Assembly: GCA_003693705.1 (NCBI GenBank)
Contig: RBZT01000995.1
Span: 1 to 64,000 of the forward strand
Length of the DNA stretch: 64,000 nucleotides
Direction: 5' to 3'
Source: Polymyxa betae
Taxonomy: Eukaryota; Endomyxa; Phytomyxea; Plasmodiophorida; Plasmodiophoridae
Below, one piece after another: positions 9,975 to 20,930 of this stretch (positions within the stretch are counted from its first letter, which is position 1; every line of letters begins with the position of its first letter). A program made the position numbers and the translations under genes. The notes under the pieces are model-generated. The model ran no database searches. It saw nothing but the letters and a program-made list of their open reading frames with translations, and was not told where the DNA came from.

Positions 9975-10943
9975 TTACGCCTTGGCAGTAAGTTGAGAGA
10001 TGGTTCGTTCGATTTCCTCAATCCATCTTCGATGCTCGTCATCTGTCCCAAACCGAAACAGTTTTGATCTGCTGCATGACGCAATTCTGAACTTGTTGCC
10101 ATCCAAGATCTGAAGTTTAGCACCGACCAAGAGAATACAAGATTTCGCCAGTCTTTTGCTGTAGGCAGATTCATTGACATAAATCTCCAAACATGTTTGC
10201 CTTAAAACCAGAAATCTTCTCTTCTCTGGCCAGAATAAACCCATTCGAGATAGCTGTTGAACACATCCAGATAGTAATGGCGTCATCTCCAATTTCTGTT
10301 CGTTGCTATCAGCTTTGGAGACCTCAATTTCAATGCTATTGGGAAAGTCTTGACAGCCATCATCAGAAGCTCTGCTAGTTGAAAGTTTTTGTAATTGTTT
10401 CTCGATGATAGCGCTTCGTCTTAACGACTTTCTATCGGTTTGTATGACAGATCGCCTTCCAACTTTAGACAGGGCACTGACAAGGTTTTGCATTTCGGTA
10501 TCGTCACTTTTGTTAATTAATCGGTGACGACGTTGCTGATCAGAAAATACAGCAGCTGATGATTGAGATAGGACAGAGAATGATGATTGACGTGCAGATG
10601 CTACACGATGCATTCCATGATGTCGATATTGCTCAACCGAGACATAATGACGACTATGTTGTCGAGTAGCATGACTCTGGTTATTAAGAGTACTAATCGA
10701 ATGACGAGATGAAGATCGATGAGGTCTTTTGCTTGATCGCTTCGAACGTCTGTCGCAATTGCATGTTTGATGTCTACAATCAGGTATTGAATACTTGCCA
10801 TCATGGCATCTCTTTGGTGTCGTAGCTCGTTCACAGCATCGATTTGATGAAACAGGCTCGAAACGGACCAAGGCCTGTGATCTGTCCCAATGGCTATATT
10901 TCGTATAATCGATATTCTGTAAAGAGGGTTTACGGCAGGCCAT
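9975..10943 (-). CDS. Basic Ser/Arg-rich protein with C-terminal PH domain
   Basis: Single exon, 322 residues. The first ~210 residues are low-complexity and rich in Arg, Ser, His and Cys ('RRSKRSSKRPHRSSSRHS'), probably disordered. Residues from about 222 to 318 look like a pleckstrin-homology domain: 'GLFWPEKRRFLVLRQTCLEIY' for strands 1-3, 'FRIAS' and 'LFRFGTDDEHRRWIEEIERTI' for the last strand and the C-terminal helix with its conserved Trp. PH domains bind phosphoinositides or proteins, so recruitment to membranes is likely. The specific family is not identifiable. Confidence 0.6.
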   Translation of the reverse strand: MACRKPSLQNIDYTKYSHWDRSQALVRFEPVSSNRCCERATTPKRCHDGKYSIPDCRHQTCNCDRRSKRSSKRPHRSSSRHSISTLNNQSHATRQHSRHYVSVEQYRHHGMHRVASARQSSFSVLSQSSAAVFSDQQRRHRLINKSDDTEMQNLVSALSKVGRRSVIQTDRKSLRRSAIIEKQLQKLSTSRASDDGCQDFPNSIEIEVSKADSNEQKLEMTPLLSGCVQQLSRMGLFWPEKRRFLVLRQTCLEIYVNESAYSKRLAKSCILLVGAKLQILDGNKFRIASCSRSKLFRFGTDDEHRRWIEEIERTISQLTAKA

Positions 10944-11657
10944 TATGGGCGGCCTATGTGCCTATGTAAACAATAAATTATCCGAACAATGAGCATGAAA
11001 AGATGTCGAATTACCTCCAACTACATGACTCATCAAGTATTAACATGTGAATCAACTCTGTATACAATGATATAGATGAAAGAGTATTAATTATCATAAT
11101 TTTTGTGAAACAGCTTTCAAATAAAATATTGAAAAGAGCCTACGTTTAACCGACGAAATCGTGCACTGATATTCAGCATTGCAATTCTGACCCTGTATCT
11201 CTATGCATTTCTCCAATGGATCTCAGATGCCTATCGAAAAGCAATGTGCATTTACAAAATCGCCATCAACTTATAGCAAGTAACATCCAGCACCATTGCA
11301 CGTAGGAGAATCGATGTAAGCCGGGCTTAGGTTGTTCTTTACCAAACAAAGAAGATAGATTTTGATTAATGATTTAAAGGTTCAACATGTTTAGTGTGGA
11401 AATTGTCTTGAGAATGGGTCTCAGATGCGTAATATTTGGAAATCGCATTGAGACATATTAATTTTTGAAGTAACTTGGTTTAAGGACTGCTAATGATAGA
11501 CTTAGATATGATCTGCTGTTTGATAAAGACTGATTACTGATTAGTGATTATTTTTAGATACTTTTATAATAATTGATGTAATGACTGCGGGAGTTGCTCT
11601 ATCATTCATAGTTAATATCATTATTCTAACTATCATATATATGGGCCTTATAGTGAT
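10944..11657. other. Intergenic region, divergent promoters
   Basis: About 0.7 kb of AT-rich sequence between the divergent PH-domain and RAD51B genes. I found no tRNA-like folds, open frames or repeats that I could support. A short first exon of RAD51B could be hidden near 11580-11650. Confidence 0.45.
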
Positions 11658-12780
11658 ATGGTGATTTCCATCCTTGACGACGATATCGTCTTATATCGAC
11701 TTCATGCGATCCAGCCAGACCAGATCTATCAACAGGCGCGCCTTCATGCCCCTAAAGCGTTCTGTTTACGATCTCAACATCAGCAAGTATTATGGGACTT
11801 TTGTTTGTGTTTCTATCCATCTAAACACGTTCAGAATTGTATAAGGGATATTGCCCCAGTACCTGTTGGTCTTATAACTGAACTGTGTGGACCAGCGTCA
11901 TCAGGGAAGACTCAGGCATGTCTGAGCTTTGCTATAGATTGCTTTATGGCAACGTCTAGGAAGATGATATACATTGATACTGAGAACAATTTTTGTACTG
12001 ATCGGTAGTAATCAACTGGATTATTGCTTACTTTATTGTTAATTTATATTCAGATTAGGGCAAATATTATCTGCTAGATATCTTGGACATTCAATGTCAG
12101 AACAACATTTTATGCAGCTTGCAAACTCTGTCATAGTTTTTAAAGAATCTGCTCCTGACCGTTTACTGGAAAGGCACTAGACTGACATGTCAGATCTTCA
12201 TTGCATTTACATCAATTCTCAGATTACGCAACTTGGACGAAACGATCATTTCTGAGAAAATCGGCTGTCTGATCCTGGATTCGATTGCTGCCACTTGTCA
12301 CTCTTTATTAGATTCAAAGAAGAACGAATACCTCGCTGAATGTGCATCACAGCTGAAATATATAGCAGATAGATTTGCATTATCATGCTTAGTCACAAAC
12401 CAGGTTATTTATTATCACTACCATCATTAAAACCTCTGATATGGTATTGATACAGGTTATTGGAAATTATCAGAAGGCTATTGTAGTCAATCCAACCCTG
12501 GGCTCAGTACGACCTGCTCTAGGTAAATCGTTCTAAATGATTGTATTGTACTGAAACTGTTGATTTTCCAGGCCTGCAATGGAATCATGCTGTCAATATT
12601 CGTTATATGTTAGAACCTGGTTTGATTCAAGGTCCTCGTACTTTGCAAGTTCATAAATCTCCCTTGGGTATATTTACTATCAAATACAAGGTCGTTATCA
12701 TCATTATTTCATTGAGAGCTTAAGATTGATTTTGGCTTCAGATCACTGAAGCTGGTCTAATTCCAGATCTCAACCAATAG
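11658..12780 (+). CDS. RAD51B: RAD51 paralog, RAD51B-like
   Basis: Six exons (11658-12004, 12054-12173, 12223-12403, 12456-12522, 12572-12690, 12742-12780) give 290 residues in frame. RAD51B is part of the BCDX2 complex that promotes RAD51 filament assembly in homologous recombination. Visible: Walker A 'GPASSGKT' near residue 80, 'MIYIDTENNF' strand, Walker B 'IGCLILDSIAA', 'LSCLVTNQV', and a C-terminus with the RAD51B-like 'ALGLQWNHAVNIRYML' and 'HKSPLGIFTIKY'. The intron after exon 2 appears to use a GC donor. The N-terminal helical domain is shorter than in animals, so an upstream exon may be missing. Confidence 0.8.
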
Positions 12781-12811
12781 AGATCCCTAAAACCTGTGGA
12801 ATTTATTGTAC

Positions 12812-13126
12812 TTATTCCTGGATTTCTGAGGCCTTGACCATGCATACAGCAAGAGCAGCGTCGAAAATCTGACTGTTGTTCGGGACATTGTAGTTCAACT
12901 GCTGTTTCTGGCGAGGCATGCCTGAAGGAGACGGAGACCCATTTCTGCTCTGATCTTTTGACTGGTGTCGTGCTGGAGATGGTGAAGAAGAACGTTGTTT
13001 TCGGGTACGTCGACTTTGACGTCCAGAAGAAGGTTGGCGCTTGATGGTAGCTTCGGGATGGTTAAGAGCCTCTCGTGGCAGAGATCCAACTACCCGCTTG
13101 CGCGACACAGCTTTCGAGCGAGCCAT
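12812..13126 (-). CDS. Small basic Arg/Ser-rich protein
   Basis: Single exon, 104 residues, strongly basic and disordered in the first 75 ('RRTRKQRSSSPSPARHQS', with repeated SPSP phospho-sites), then a more ordered, mildly hydrophobic C-terminus ('QIFDAALAVCMVKASEIQE'). The composition suggests a nuclear RNA- or chromatin-binding factor; I cannot name a family. It converges on RAD51B with only 31 nt between stop codons. Confidence 0.45.
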   Translation of the reverse strand: MARSKAVSRKRVVGSLPREALNHPEATIKRQPSSGRQSRRTRKQRSSSPSPARHQSKDQSRNGSPSPSGMPRQKQQLNYNVPNNSQIFDAALAVCMVKASEIQE

Positions 13127-13350
13127 TTCTTTGTGAAGTGAGATTTACAGAATGACCAAGTTGGGCATGACTGCAGACACGTCAACACTCAGGAGCGTGC
13201 CTGTTTCTGAGCAGACGTCAAGGATCATGACCTTAACTTCATGTGCTGTGTACTAGATATTTTTGACTAAACTGAGAGATTTCGAGTCAGATGAATATTT
13301 GTATTTGTATCCTATGTTAAAGAGTTAGAACAGATTTGCGTGTTCCTTCT

Positions 13351-14335
13351 ATGATAAGACAATTGCTATCAGCGTTGATACAACAGAAGTCGCTCAATCA
13401 CCTGTCAGCACTGAAGACGACCTCAACGCTAATGCAGATTCATACAGTACCCATCTTTACTGACAATCTCTCATACATCATAGTGGACGAGGAAACTGGC
13501 CAAACTGCTGCTGTGGATCCAGCATTGCCCTCTCACATCATTTCCTATTGCCATCGTAATAATTTGGCCACACCCAACCTGATACTGACAACACATCGTC
13601 ACACCGATCATGCTGGCGGAAATCAGTATTTCTATGATAACTGGGAAGGAATCACCATTGTTGGAGGAGCTCAAGAGAAAGTCTCGTGTTGTACGCGGGA
13701 GGTCAGAAATGGCGACGAGCTGTTATTGGGATCAATTCCTATTAAAGTTATAACATCGCCTTGTCATACAATCGGCCATGTGATGTATTACATTGATCAT
13801 GACGATGAACGATGTCTGTTCACTGGTGATACATTCTTTATTGCTGGTTGTGGGCGGTTTTTTGGTAAGTCTTATGTTATTAGCTGAATCGTTTTAAAGT
13901 TTCTAGAGGGGAATGCTAAAGACATGTATAGCAATATACAAAAGGTCGATCTTCAGTTTTCTATCTTTTCTCGTTTCCTGATCCTTACAGATGATTGCTC
14001 TTCCTCATGATACGAAAATGTATTGTGGTCACGAATATACCGTTAACAATCTGCTGTTTGCCAATCAAGTCGAACCTGCTAACTTGGACATCCAGAAGAA
14101 ACTGGAATGGGCTCAACAATGCCGCAGTGCAGACCAGAATACTGTCCCATCAACTATTTCTGAAGAACTCACTTATAACCCATTCTTGAGGTTCGAAGAG
14201 ACTGCAGTCTGTCAATTTACTGGAACTTCTGGGTAATATTATTAATTGGTTTCGTGCAATCTATTCAACGATCGATCTAGTGATCCCATCAAAACGATTG
14301 AAAAGTTACGCCTGCTGAAAAACAATTTTAAATGA
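13351..14335 (+). CDS. HAGH: Hydroxyacylglutathione hydrolase (glyoxalase II)
   Basis: Four exons (13351-13864, 13907-13944, 13991-14232, 14281-14335), 282 residues. It hydrolyses S-lactoylglutathione to lactate and glutathione, completing methylglyoxal detoxification. The metallo-beta-lactamase motif is present as 'THRHTDHAGGN' (H-x-H-x-D-H ligands), followed by 'CHTIGHVMYY', 'LFTGDTFFIAGCGRFF' and 'MYCGHEYTVNNL'. The C-terminal glutathione-binding domain ends '...RLLKNNFK'. The first 31 residues (MIRQLLSALIQQ...) look like a mitochondrial presequence. A second ATG (MQIHTVPIF) at the usual cytosolic start suggests dual localisation from two starts, as in animals. Confidence 0.93.
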
Positions 14336-14492
14336 TAGTCTTCGTTATCAGTTATTATATATTAAAATTATGATGGATAAAAGTAATCATTTGAACCAAG
14401 ATGTTGATGATGTTCAGTAAATTGCGTGCTGTATATCTTTGATATTTGCTTGATGATTGGTTTTATTAGCCACTTATGCCTACATAATCATC

Positions 14493-14896
14493 ATGGATAT
14501 TGATAAAGAATTGAATGGTGCATGTGATGAGATCAGGTTCGCCTGTATGAACGCTGAAATCGTCCCAATCTGGGACGGTGCAGAAGAAATTCGAGGTCTG
14601 CTGTCTTTACATCTGATTCATACGACAGTGCCTGTGAATATTGGATATTGTCCATATCGTGGCTATTCGGTATGGCGTATGGTCTTATCCCAGTTCTTTC
14701 TTGAAATCCAAATATTTAGATTGTGGAAAGAACGCATTCAGGCAAGTTTGCAATTCCAAAAGGAAAACAGTTCTTTGAGACTATCACAGCGTTGCTTCTG
14801 GCCTCCAGTACCACCTTCCAGAGCCTATTTGATGAGCGACTATCTCAACAACTTCATCTGCTTTCAGATGCGAAAGAATGCGATAAACAGATTTAA
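14493..14896 (+). CDS. Small protein of unknown function (two exons)
   Basis: Exons 14493-14669 and 14720-14896 flank a 50-nt intron (GTATGG...TTTAG) and give 117 residues. The splice is supported because exon 2 in this phase reads as ordinary protein ('IVERTHSGKFAIPKGKQFFETITALLLAS'), whereas read-through gives an unlikely composition. The N-terminal half contains 'IVPIWDGAEEIRGLL' and 'IGYCPYRGYS', the C-terminal half is helical. No family recognised. The stop lies 16 nt from the stop of the convergent SLC35B4 gene. Confidence 0.45.
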
Positions 14897-14912
14897 TCAC
14901 AATTTGTGTGGA

Positions 14913-16090
14913 TTACTGACTCTTTGCATGGGTTGATTTGACTCTTGAACTTGGTAGGCTATACAGTGCGGTCCCAGAAAACACGAATATAGCTCCAATC
15001 CAATGATATGTAGTGAGATCATTGCCCATAAATAATGCACTAATCAGTAGAGACATAAATTTTCGAACAGTTAATGTGAACGTACATGTGAGAGTATTCG
15101 ATACAGATGTAATCGTGTAAACAGCACGAATACAGAGATACTGAGATATCACGTTTACAGCCATGATAACAGTGTACGGAATAGGAACTTCAAAAAATGG
15201 CATAATAATATCAGATTCCTGATTCATTAACGCTGGAAGTCGAGCTAATATATCAGGGGCCAAGAATAGAAATAAAGGAAGAGAAAAGCAATGGGAATAG
15301 AAGAGCGTTTCTTGAGGATATCGTCCATATTGACGGTAGCCAGATTCTTGCCAATGTCCAAGTAATGATGAAAGTACAAGAGAAACTAACAATAAAATCA
15401 CTCCGAATAGCCATGAAATCATACCAGATCCAAATGATCCAGGTTTTATAGAGATCTCAACTGATGAATCAATTTCACAGCATCGTGCTTGTATTAAACT
15501 ATCAGCGAACGTTGCAATCAGAACACCGATAGTTATGAAAAGACATGATAAGATTTGAGGTCTCGTATATCTGCATAATCAGATTAATAAATGCTTGTGC
15601 ATAACAATATATCTTACACTCTTTTGAACAAGAATAGACCAAGAACCATGTTGACCACTAATGAACAGCTACGAAATACCATATGGAATGGTAAAGAAAT
15701 GTTAAACATGAATACAACCTAAACATTTAATAAATTCATTTCGTTAGACAGTACTATACACAGACATTATTAATTACAGAAACTGTTACAAAAGCTAGAG
15801 TAACTTTAGCATAGAACGATGCTGGAAGATGACGCTTTTCAATACAAACAGAGGCTGATGTAACCGATAGTCGTGAACAGAATGAAATAAAAGATATGAA
15901 GCAAAATTGCAACGCAGTAACCGAGTTGCCAATGGCTGAATCCGCTTTCACTAATAGCTCTGAGATCCAGTCAAATTCAATTCGCAAAATGTAACTATAC
16001 AGTGATTATACCCAGAGATATATTATTGATACCACAACCTAGAAAAACCAGTGCGATAGATCTCATGAGAGCTTCAAAAATCCCAGTCAT
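14913..16090 (-). CDS. SLC35B4: UDP-sugar transporter SLC35B4/YEA4 type
   Basis: A Golgi/ER nucleotide-sugar transporter (UDP-xylose/UDP-GlcNAc in animals, UDP-GlcNAc in yeast Yea4). At least four exons: 'MTGIFEALMRSIALVFLGCGINN', then 'LLVKADSAIGNSVTALQF', then 'VFMFNISLPFHMVFRSCSLV', then 'YTRPQILSCLFITIGVLIA' through to the end. The signature segments 'GRYPQETLFYSHCFSLPLF', 'ISQYLCIRAVYTITSVSNTL', 'TVRKFMSLLISALFM' and 'WIGAIFVFSGTALY' match SLC35B4 in order. About ten TM helices. The C-terminus lacks the common KxKxx-type ER signal, ending 'KSTHAKSQ'. Confidence 0.88.
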
Positions 16091-16383
16091 TTATCATGAT
16101 TGTAAACGAGGTGCTAACAAACCTGTCATTTACAGCCTGATATCGATAATTAGATGAGAAATTTAAGGCCTAATTCTGCAATCTGGTAGATTGAAAGATG
16201 TTAAAGATAAGATTGATAAATGGGTAGATCATCAATTGTGACAAGGTCACTATATACTCCTTATACTGCGCTTTGTACTTGGTAACATGTCAAGGCCAAC
16301 TATGCATATATTTATTAAGACAGTGATAATATATATATCAACAAGCCAGTATTTATACAATTGTACGATAGTGGGGTCAGGCT
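16091..16383. other. Spacer between two minus-strand genes
   Basis: AT-rich with a TATATAT run near 16330. No supported gene. It probably holds the SLC35B4 promoter and symplekin terminator. Confidence 0.4.
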
Positions 16384-19300
16384 CTAGCGTAAGCGCCGAG
16401 TTAGGCCCAATATCGACTGAATCGAACGTCGAACCTCGACTCGGGAATTTTGAACAAATCTTGCCAGTTCGACGCGAAGCTTATTGGGCTCTTTGCTGCG
16501 GTCGATTAGTTGTGCTAGTTTAGAGCTTGGCAGCTGCAACATGATAGGATAAGAGTGCGGTGCTGTTCTCATACAGCAGACGATAAATCCCTGCCAAAGC
16601 TCCAGATTGGCAAGATCCCAAATTCTCTTATTCACCAATCTGGCTAAGATTGTAATAGCGAATTCAGTTAGTAATGGATATACTGCTAAAACTTGGATCA
16701 ACGTTCTCATGAACAGCACCGGAATAGGATTCCTTTCAACAACCTGCTGTAAAACGACAGCTAAAACCTTCTCGTTATACGATTCTTTGGTGAAGATGCA
16801 AAGTTGAATGGCATCCATGACTTTTCGCAGCAATGGATGATCTGGAGTTGGAGCTATAATATGAAGACGAACCAGTACTTCAGAAGGAGATACAGGAGCT
16901 CCTGGGCTTAATAACAGCTTAAAAGCCTGGTCGACATGTATCTTTGGAAGTGCAACTATATGTGGAAGCGCTTCTAGTACTTGAGCCCGTTTCATTCCTA
17001 GAATCAAGTAAGAACAGAGACACGTTGAGATGACATGGCTAGCGTCACCTGATAAAACTGGAATCAAGAACCGAGCATCGCGACATCGAGTATAACATGT
17101 TTGAGCAGCCTCGATTAAGGCTGGACTGACAAGATCTTCGACCCCATCTGTCAGGATGTGTAATGCATGAAGAACCAACGGCTCAGAGCCGCTAGGAGAT
17201 TGCTTAAAAGCTTCAATCAAAACTGGCGAATTGGAGCCTTGTATAAATTTAGTTCCAGTAACAAGTGAAAAGATAGTATGCTGACCAATGGATCGAACCA
17301 GCTTGGGGATATTCTTGTGAAAACACGCCCGAACAGAAGTACCACGCGATGATACTAAAGAGAACACAGACAGAATTTTGGGAAACATATCATGTCGCTT
17401 GGCACATAAGGCAAAGTATAGATCCAGTCGTCGACTAGCTTCTGCTTCTATCAATGCGTCAACAGCAGGGACCGAATCGTTTTCATCAGATAAATCCAGA
17501 ACGTTCTGATCATCTTCTTGCAGAACTTCTTCATTTCCCACCTCCCTATTATCACAGCTGAGTCAATAACTCTGGGCATGATTTGAATTACTTTGGTTCC
17601 ATCGAGTCCACAGGTGCACTTGTCTCAGCACCTAGATCGGATTCTTCTTTATAATTAACTTGACTACGTGGATGAGAGCCAGCTGAACTACACACACAGT
17701 GAAATGTCAGCCAGCACTCAAGAATCGGAATTACCTAGATTCTTCTGAATGCTCAGAGGCAATGATGTCAGTTTGCTTTTCGCCCTGCGTTCGATCAATT
17801 TGCATTCCGTCTTCTGAATGTTCCGCTTCTGCATCATCTCCGTTTCCTTGCCGATGAGCTTTCTCGTCCGCATTGAATTTGTCCTGAATTTCAACCTCGA
17901 AAGGATCCGAGAGAGTGCTAAACAATTGTGTGGCATATTCTATAATCTGTTCCTCTACAGATTTCCCCAATGGCAGTAATTGATGTGTAACCAGAGCAAC
18001 TGCAGGATTACGAAGAGCTGCATTACTGGATCCACCGTACGTTAACAGCAGTTGAAGAATCTTGGATTTATCTGCAGGTCGTTTCATAACGACGTCTCGT
18101 AAAGCGAATAGAGCAACTGTCCGTTTCAAATCGCTATCCGATTGACAAATCTGTAACAATTTAGCGATTTAAATGTGCATCTTACGTTATAATAAACCTG
18201 ATCGATACTTTGAACAGCTTCATCAAGCAATAAGGCGCACGTGCAAAGAAATCTTGACAGCGTTCCAGCAGGAGCATTCCATAAATACTCGATGGCAGTC
18301 GTGATCGAATTCACATAGATATCTGATAGGCCGGCGGCGACCAAAGCATATCCCAGTTGTAGAATTACTTCCAGCCACACAACAGGGTCTTTCTTAAACG
18401 ACTCTAATAATTGACCGATTCGGCTGGGATCGTATTTGACAAGCATTTGAGTAATAACAGCTTCAGTAACCCGAGCTTTTGAGCAGCTTGACATCATTCT
18501 TTCAAAGGCTAAATTTTTCAGCTTCTGACGACAACTGTCGTCGAGATTCCGAATTGGGATCTCTGGAACACTTCTTTTTACCAATAAAGCAGACGTATGT
18601 CCAGCTTTTTGTATATGCTCGTTCATTCTTTCAAAAGCCGAAGAAATTGATTGCAAGTCGGAAGCGATCTGCGATTCTGTAATAGCAACCGAGCTCCTCA
18701 AACGTGGATCACGAAGTCGGGGGTCCCGAATTAGTGTTTCCTGCTCCAAAAGAAGTTGAAGTAGCTTCTTGAAGCCCATCCCATCAGCTTTGAAAGAAGA
18801 TGACTCTATGTTAGGAAGATTAAGACGAACGCATCGAGATATGAGTTCGATTTGAGTTTGCAGAGGGAAGTTATCGAGTCGTTCATGCACTAAACGGTCT
18901 TCTGCTTGATTCCTTACAGTAGGACGATCACGCTCTAAAGCTGCACCAGGTCGCTTTCTGGTTGGTTCATACCTTTGAGGACAATAAGATTATCAGAACC
19001 AAAAATGGGATAGTTTTACTCAATATTCAATGATGATGCAAGAGACGATAACGATTTCTTTGACGCAGAATCAATATCAAGGTTAGATATCAATTTGTAA
19101 AGAGGGATACGGATTGTACGGCTACATCGTTGATTTGTGGCAGCTCCCATGGAGAGAATTGAGGGAATGACTTCTGGTAGCACTGAACAATCCCTACATG
19201 CGATATTGCATAATTCTGCACACGATAACCAGGCGGTGGTTGGACAAGGATTGTCCGGTTGGCATATTATAAACAGAGTTGGCAATGATATCGCTGTATC

Positions 19301-19441
19301 TAATTGGGCAATGGCATGTATCGCACGAAGACGAAGGCCCAGATCGGGACTGGAAACAGCAGAAATGATTTCTGACTGGGCCAATGTCTCTGGACTATGG
19401 TCGAACTGCAATCTGGCCTCAACTGATGATGGAGCTTCCAT
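16384..19441 (-). CDS. SYMPK: Symplekin (Pta1), mRNA 3'-end processing scaffold
   Basis: A large multi-exon gene (about 950 residues) from MEAPSSVEAR at 19441. Symplekin/Pta1 scaffolds CPSF/CstF in cleavage-polyadenylation and, in animals, histone pre-mRNA processing. The N-terminal HEAT-type region ('AIHAIAQLDTAISLP') is followed by a linker ('EPTRKRPGAALERDRP'), a middle helical region, an acidic linker (around 17750-17900) and the diagnostic C-terminal block: 'SGDASHVISTCLCSYLILG', 'PVLFMRTLIQVLAVYPLL', 'LVNKRIWDLANLELWQGF', 'MLQLPSSKLAQLI'. Introns are short GT-AG, for example at about 18160-18194 and 17550-17596. The start is the first ATG after the last upstream stop and may be preceded by a short exon. 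Confidence 0.9.
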
Positions 19442-19652
19442 TGAATAAGGGATTTGTACTGAAGTGAGAACTGGGCCCCAACCTGCTCCAGACAACAGAT
19501 GCAATGTTATACGGACTAATCACTTCTCATGAAGTCATCATGTCTTCACAACCCGTGATGCAAACTTACATACTTATACAGGCTATACAATACGTTCAAA
19601 CTGAGCTTCTTGATCTAGAAGATTTGACAGTATATTAGTTCATTAGCCACAT

Positions 19653-20611
19653 TTATCGCCGGCTGCATGAATGTTTCCGTGTTTTTCGAAGTTCTCGAAT
19701 TCGATGCTTTTCAGATTTCATCGATTGAATCACTTCTTTGACAACATCGTCTCGAATTTCTTTCACACATGCTGGGCATTTATTCTGAATTGCTCTTGAT
19801 CCTGGTGTTGGCCACAAATTGGAAAATGTTAATTAAGATAATCGGATTACCTAAGCAACGAAATATGCATTCCAGGTGAACTTGGGAGCGACAACATGGC
19901 ATCCTGAAGAAAAGAAGAAATCTCATGCTAAAAAAATAAGACTTGTTAAACACTAACGTATAAACGGAAGTGAGATCAGCTTGCATCATTTCTAAAAGGC
20001 AGACACCGCAATCCTTGTCCTTGTCATAAATGGGTCTAACGCTTTTTCTGTGCATTTCGATCTGGACGGTTTCATGGGAAGATACATAACCAGAAAACGT
20101 AAACTGCAACGCCAATGAGAATTACATTATCTGATAGCTCATTCAGATTTTCTACCTGTTTCAATTGTGCTTTCGGCCAGAGCGAGTCATCATCAAAGAT
20201 GTCAATTTCAGAACCATCGTTTTGCGTTAAAAGTATCTCACTTCCATTTTTGTCATTACAAGCTGGATTTGGTCGATTACCAAACTTAGAAGACGGAATG
20301 TTGAATGCATCTTCAGAATCTGAACTATTACTGCTGAGAAAATTGTTTTCTGATCATCAACTCGTCTATCACCTCTCGATCTAGTCGTGGGCCGCTTATG
20401 TCGTTCACTGCAATTACAAGACGTTGCTCTATAAAAAAATCATTAGAATCTATCTACCAATGAAGCAAACACAGACGCTGATCCTTGTAGTTTTTGAAGC
20501 AATAATTCTGCTTGCTTCCCAATTTGAACTATATCGCCCAAAAGTAGCTCGGAGCAGCAATACTTCTGCTCGTTTGGTGACACCTTTAACCGCGAAATCT
20601 GAAGCTTCCAT
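19653..20611 (-). CDS. RING-finger protein, probable E3 ubiquitin ligase
   Basis: Several small exons. The C-terminal RING is readable: 'DCGVCLLEM' (CxxC), 'MPCCRSQVHLECIFRC' (C-x-H-x2-C type core) and, after an intron ending CACCAG near 19791, 'NKCPACVKEI' (CPxC). A basic helix follows, ending 'RKTRKHSCSRR'. Upstream exons encode 'FTFSGYVSSHETVQIEMHRK' and an acidic Ser-rich stretch ('SNSSDSEDAF', 'DIFDDDSLWPK'). The 5' structure is not resolved: 20395-20611 contains in-frame pieces joined by very short putative introns, and the ATG at 20611 is only a candidate. The RING implies ubiquitin or SUMO transfer; the substrate is unknown. Confidence 0.55.
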
Positions 20612-20930
20612 AGACCAAAGCGAATTAGACGTAAAATGTGCTTACATGTTGGCTCATGATCTGTCTGTTAGTAAGACAATGACAAGAAGAAATATTTGAT
20701 GACGCCTTACTGAATCTGTATGTAGTAATTCCATAGAGGATTGTTCACTGTTATCAATGTTACATACGACATTATTACCCCACAACACAAGAGCAAGACA
20801 TACGACAATCTCACTGATATACTTCATCAATACTGGTTATTATTACTTGATTACCTACCAAGGTTTGGGGTAAGTCGATCTACCCACATAGACCAGCATC
20901 ACAGTCACTTCGTGTCTCTCTCAGTCTTAT
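20612..20930. other. Divergent promoter region
   Basis: About 0.3 kb between the divergent RING and coiled-coil/WD40 genes. No independent gene seen. It may include unrecognised 5' exons of either. Confidence 0.35.
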
